A stretch of 64,000 nucleotides of DNA, from contig NZ_CP120373.1 of the NCBI RefSeq assembly GCF_029892065.1, positions 868,001 to 932,000 of the forward strand, given 5' to 3'. The translations under genes and the position numbers were made by a program. Under the pieces are notes generated by a model, which saw only the letters and a list, made by a program, of their open reading frames with translations, made no database searches and was not told where the DNA came from. This DNA is from Sinorhizobium garamanticum. GTDB taxonomy: Bacteria > Pseudomonadota > Alphaproteobacteria > Rhizobiales > Rhizobiaceae. Positions 61,098 through 64,000 of this stretch are shown in pieces (the stretch's first letter is position 1; the number at the start of each line of letters is the position of its first letter).

Positions 61098-61679
61098 GTG
61101 TTCGGCGTTTATCTCACCCATCCACAAGTCAAGATCGACCCGGCAATCGCCGTGCCGAAATGGGGACTGTCCGAGCTCGGCAGAGATCGCACCCGCGCGG
61201 CGGCTTCGAACCCGTGGGTCCGCTCCCTCGGCCGCATCATATCCAGCGATGAGACGAAGGCCCTGGAGACCGCGGCCATACTGGCGCATGCCGCAGGCAT
61301 CCCGGTTGAGACAGACGAAGAGATGGGTGAGAACGACCGCTCCGCGACAGGCTTCCTGCCGCCACAGGCGTTCGAGGAGGCCGCCGACTGGTTTTTCGCC
61401 CACCCGAACGAAAGCTTCAAAGGGTGGGAGCGGGCGATCGATGCGCAGACGCGCATCTGGAACGCGGTTTCCTACATTCTCGATCGCCACGACCCGGCTG
61501 TCCCGATCGCCTTCGTCGGCCATGGCGGCGTCGGGACGCTGCTCAAATGCCGCATGACCGGCACGGCGATCGCGCGCGATGCCGACCAGCCCGCGGGGGG
61601 CGGCAACCTCTTTGCTTTTCGCCTTGCGGATCGCGCCGTCACATGCGACTGGACGCCAATGGAATTCTGGCAGGGGTGA
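61098..61679 (+). CDS. Histidine phosphatase (phosphoglycerate mutase-like) superfamily protein with altered RHG motif
   Basis: 193 residues, GTG start 9 bp after pmtA. The fold is suggested by [15 protein letters not shown] (the usual SSPL..RA..TA region), the acidic EMGENDRSA and the second histidine loop [11 protein letters not shown]. The N-terminal RHG/RHA signature is replaced by LTHPQVKID: the histidine remains, but the arginine is lost. Activity may therefore be changed or absent. It may be cotranscribed with pmtA and pyrF. Confidence 0.75.
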   Translation: MFGVYLTHPQVKIDPAIAVPKWGLSELGRDRTRAAASNPWVRSLGRIISSDETKALETAAILAHAAGIPVETDEEMGENDRSATGFLPPQAFEEAADWFFAHPNESFKGWERAIDAQTRIWNAVSYILDRHDPAVPIAFVGHGGVGTLLKCRMTGTAIARDADQPAGGGNLFAFRLADRAVTCDWTPMEFWQG

Positions 61680-61686
61680 GCTCGAC

Positions 61687-62391
61687 ATGACCATGAGCGC
61701 GCGCGACCGGCTGATCGTCGGCCTTGATCTTCCGACGGTCGCCGAGGCGGAAAAGATCGTCTCGTCACTTGGCGACAGCATCGTCTTCTACAAGATCGGC
61801 TACCAGCTCGCCTTTGCCGGCGGGCTCGAATTCGCGCGCGACCTCGCCGCAAGCGGCAGGAAGGTCTTCCTCGACATGAAGCTGCTCGACATCGACAACA
61901 CGGTGGCGAAGGGCGTCGAGAACATCGCCAAGATGGGCATGTCGATGCTGACGCTGCATGCCTATCCGAAGGCGATGAAGGCGGCGGTCGAGGCGGCGCG
62001 CGGATCCGACCTCTGCCTGCTCGGCGTTACGGTCCTCACCTCGATGGACGAGCAGGACGTCATCGATGCCGGTTACGAATACGATCCGCACACGCTGGTG
62101 CTGCGCCGCGCCGAACAGGCGCGTGCCGCGGGAATGGGCGGCATCGTCTGCTCTGCCGAGGAGGCTGCGGCTGTGCGCAAGATCATCGGAACGGACATGG
62201 CGCTCGTCACGCCCGGCATCCGGCCGGCCGGCGCCGACAAGGGCGACCAGAAGCGCGTAATGACGCCGGCTGAAGCGCTTCGCGCCGGATCGAGCCATCT
62301 CGTCGTCGCGCGGCCGATCGTCCAGGCCGCGGAGCCGTTGACTGCCGCCCGCGCGATATTGTCCGAGATGGAGAGCGCGGCTTCCGCTTGA
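61687..62391 (+). CDS. pyrF: Orotidine 5'-phosphate decarboxylase
   Basis: 234 residues. Final step of UMP synthesis. The catalytic motif is [13 protein letters not shown] (D-x-K-x-x-D), with [15 protein letters not shown] at the start, and [21 protein letters not shown] as the phosphate-binding loop. The ATG at 61687 follows GGGGTGAGC; a second at 61693 is possible. It starts 7 bp after the phosphatase-like gene. Confidence 0.96.
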   Translation: MTMSARDRLIVGLDLPTVAEAEKIVSSLGDSIVFYKIGYQLAFAGGLEFARDLAASGRKVFLDMKLLDIDNTVAKGVENIAKMGMSMLTLHAYPKAMKAAVEAARGSDLCLLGVTVLTSMDEQDVIDAGYEYDPHTLVLRRAEQARAAGMGGIVCSAEEAAAVRKIIGTDMALVTPGIRPAGADKGDQKRVMTPAEALRAGSSHLVVARPIVQAAEPLTAARAILSEMESAASA

Positions 62392-62531
62392 TCTGCAGGC
62401 GCCGGAGGAAGGCTCTCCGGCTATTTTGCAACCTTCCTTCCGTGGGCGAGAAGCTACGCTTGACGTTGACCGCGAATTGCCGGAAGTAACGATCCCGTCT
62501 GTGTATTCTACCGAAAGACGAGGAGCTTATC

Positions 62532-62819
62532 ATGGCCAAGGGATATTGGATCGCTCGGGTCGATATACGGGACCCTGAGCGCTACAAGGACTATGTCGCG
62601 GCGGCAAAGCCGGCCTTCGAGAAATACGGCGCCAAGTTCCTCGCGCGCGGCGGCGAGTTCCGCCGGCTGGAAGGCGCCGTTCGCGCCCGCAACGTCGTCA
62701 TCGAGTTCCCTTCGCTTGAGGCCGCCGTCGACTGTTACAACTCGCCCGAATACCAGATTGCCGCAGCCATCCGCCAGGAAGTTGCCGACGCCGAGATGGT
62801 GGTGGTGGAAGGCGTCTGA
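62532..62819 (+). CDS. DUF1330 family protein
   Basis: 95 residues, single ferredoxin-like domain: GYWIARVDIRDPERYKDYVA, then FLARGGEFRRLEGAVRARNV and a C-terminal VVVEG strand, all typical of DUF1330. Members are dimeric alpha-beta barrels of unknown activity. GACGAGGAGC precedes the ATG. It is 140 bp after pyrF, likely under its own promoter. Confidence 0.85.
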   Translation: MAKGYWIARVDIRDPERYKDYVAAAKPAFEKYGAKFLARGGEFRRLEGAVRARNVVIEFPSLEAAVDCYNSPEYQIAAAIRQEVADAEMVVVEGV

Positions 62820-62938
62820 CGCCCGCAGAAGGCGTCACGAAAGCACCCGAGCAGCCATGTGGATTGGCCTTCACCTCGCCTGCCGCATGGGCTATGTAGC
62901 AAGCAATTCTTCCCAATGATATCAGGAGTGCGCTTCCC

Positions 62939-63919
62939 ATGACCTTGTCCAACCTTCCGCCGCTGGTGACGATTTTCGGCGGATCCGGATTTGTCGGCCG
63001 TCATGTGGTGCGCGCGCTCGCCAAGCGCGGCTATCGCATTCGTGTCGCGGTCCGCCGGCCTGACCTCGCTGGTCATCTCCAGCCGCTCGGGAATGTCGGC
63101 CAGATTTCCTTCGTCCAGGCCAATCTGCGCTATCGCAAATCGGTCGACCGCGCCGTCGAAGGTGCCGACCATGTGATCAACTGTGTCGGCATCCTGTTCC
63201 AGAGCGGCCGCAACACGTTCGACGCGGTTCAGGATTTCGGTGCGCGGGCGGTCGCCGAAGCGGCACGGGCAGCCGGGGCGACACTGACCCACATCTCGGC
63301 GATCGGGGCCGACGCCAAGTCCGAGTCGAGCTATGCCCGCACCAAGGGCCGCGCCGAGGCTGCGATCCTCGAAACGCTTCCCGAAGCGATCATCCTGCGG
63401 CCGTCGATCATTTTCGGACCTGAGGACGGCTTCTTCAACAAGTTCGCCGAAATGGCCCGGTTTTCGCCGTTCCTGCCGCTCGTCGGCGGCGGTCGCACGA
63501 AGTTTCAGCCGGTCTATGTGACCGACGTCGCCGAAGCGGTCGCCCGCGCCGTCGACGGCACGATCGAGAAAGGCAAGATCTACGAGCTCGGCGGACCGCA
63601 GGTCCTGTCGTTCCGCGAATGTCTCGAGCTCATGCTGAAGACGATCGACCGCAAGCGCCGCCTCATCTCGCTGCCCTTCGGCATCGCTTCGTTGATGGGT
63701 AGGGTCGCGTCGCTAGTGCCGTTCATCACGCCGCCGATCACGGCGGATCAGGTAGTGTTGCTCAAATCCGACAATGTCGTCTCCGCACGAGCCGAATCCG
63801 AGGGACGCACGCTCGCTGGAATCGGCATCAAACCGACGATGCTCGATTCGATCCTGCCGAGCTATTTGGTGCGCTATCGCCCGCATGGGCAGTATCAGCG
63901 CGGCGGAAGAGCGGCCTGA
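62939..63919 (+). CDS. NDUFA9-like NAD(P)-binding complex I associated protein (atypical SDR)
   Basis: 326 residues. A Rossmann start, VTIFGGSGFVGRHVVRALAKRG, is followed by RVAVRRPDLAGHLQPLG, VNCVGIL-like (VINCVGIL) and SIIFGPEDGFFNKFAEMARFS, the typical stretch of bacterial homologues of mitochondrial complex I subunit NDUFA9. The catalytic YxxxK of active SDRs is reduced to SYARTKGRAE. It may stabilise respiratory complex I or act in ubiquinone-linked chemistry. It ends with a terminator. Confidence 0.88.
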   Translation: MTLSNLPPLVTIFGGSGFVGRHVVRALAKRGYRIRVAVRRPDLAGHLQPLGNVGQISFVQANLRYRKSVDRAVEGADHVINCVGILFQSGRNTFDAVQDFGARAVAEAARAAGATLTHISAIGADAKSESSYARTKGRAEAAILETLPEAIILRPSIIFGPEDGFFNKFAEMARFSPFLPLVGGGRTKFQPVYVTDVAEAVARAVDGTIEKGKIYELGGPQVLSFRECLELMLKTIDRKRRLISLPFGIASLMGRVASLVPFITPPITADQVVLLKSDNVVSARAESEGRTLAGIGIKPTMLDSILPSYLVRYRPHGQYQRGGRAA

Positions 63920-63947
63920 CATCTCACCTTCCGGATCTTCGCTTGCG

Positions 63948-63973
63948 ACCGCTGGCTCTGCCGGCGGTTTTTG
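63948..63973 (+). terminator. Rho-independent terminator after the NDUFA9-like gene
   Basis: ACCGCTGGC (63948-63956), loop TCT, GCCGGCGGT (63960-63968), then TTTTTG: a 9-bp stem with one G-T pair and a T run. Confidence 0.8.
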
Positions 63974-64000
63974 TTTGTTGCAATGACGCAACAGCGTTGC

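Overview
The window is a gene-dense, GC-rich stretch of an alphaproteobacterial chromosome. The best fit is Sinorhizobium/Ensifer. Three things support this: the gene neighbourhoods (lptCAB-rpoN-hpf-ptsN, hrcA/grpE, mutM-ech-rpsT-dnaA, iolR-iolCDEB, dnaN-pmtA-pyrF); the presence of PmtA for phosphatidylcholine synthesis; and two families of rhizobial intergenic palindromes scattered through the gaps. The content is mostly housekeeping and catabolic. I see no phage, insertion sequence, CRISPR array, tRNA or rRNA.\n\nLayout. 1-6.3 kb: the end of sppA, then LPS export genes lptC-lptA-lptB, sigma-54 (rpoN), ribosome hibernation factor and ptsN. 6.3-9.3 kb: a LuxR-type regulator divergent from a dehydrogenase and an aldonolactone-oxidase-like flavoprotein. 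9.4-14.4 kb: heat-shock genes grpE and hrcA, divergent from rph, a VOC protein, rdgB and hemW. 14.5-18.6 kb: a stress/accessory block with a GST, a SnoaL-VOC fusion, an SRPBCC protein and an ECF42-like sigma factor translationally coupled to its DGPF/YCII partner. 18.8-23.5 kb: dnaA, rpsT, enoyl-CoA hydratase and mutM, all leftward. 23.7-29.7 kb: ubiE-ubiB, a GNAT gene with a possible leader peptide, a dehydrogenase, a deaminase and coaBC. 30.8-39.1 kb: the inositol catabolic cluster (an iolY-like dehydrogenase, iolR, iolC, iolD, iolE, iolB). 39.2-42.6 kb: small accessory genes and an exporter. 42.7-51.2 kb: prfC and dut, followed by an amino-acid/thiol-flavoured group (Lrp regulator, EamA and two LysE exporters, ChaC, cysK, threonine dehydratase, ArsR). 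51.4-58.9 kb: comM, the glycerol-3-phosphate importer ugpBAEC, then yraN and rsmI. 59-64 kb: dnaN, pmtA, a phosphatase-fold protein, pyrF, a DUF1330 protein and an NDUFA9-like protein.\n\nI did not find a clearly new multi-gene system. The observations most worth checking are regulatory. They are: an orphan intrinsic terminator between sppA and lptC that could end an unannotated small RNA; a 10-bp inverted repeat at the predicted 5' end of the ptsN message; an ECF-type promoter in front of the DGPF-sigma pair; five CcrM (GANTC) sites within 128 bp upstream of dnaA; a 24-codon leader frame with competing stems before a GNAT gene; and IolR-like operators shared by the inositol promoters. Start sites were chosen by ribosome-binding sites and family length. 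Function calls rest on motif recognition by eye, without database searches.
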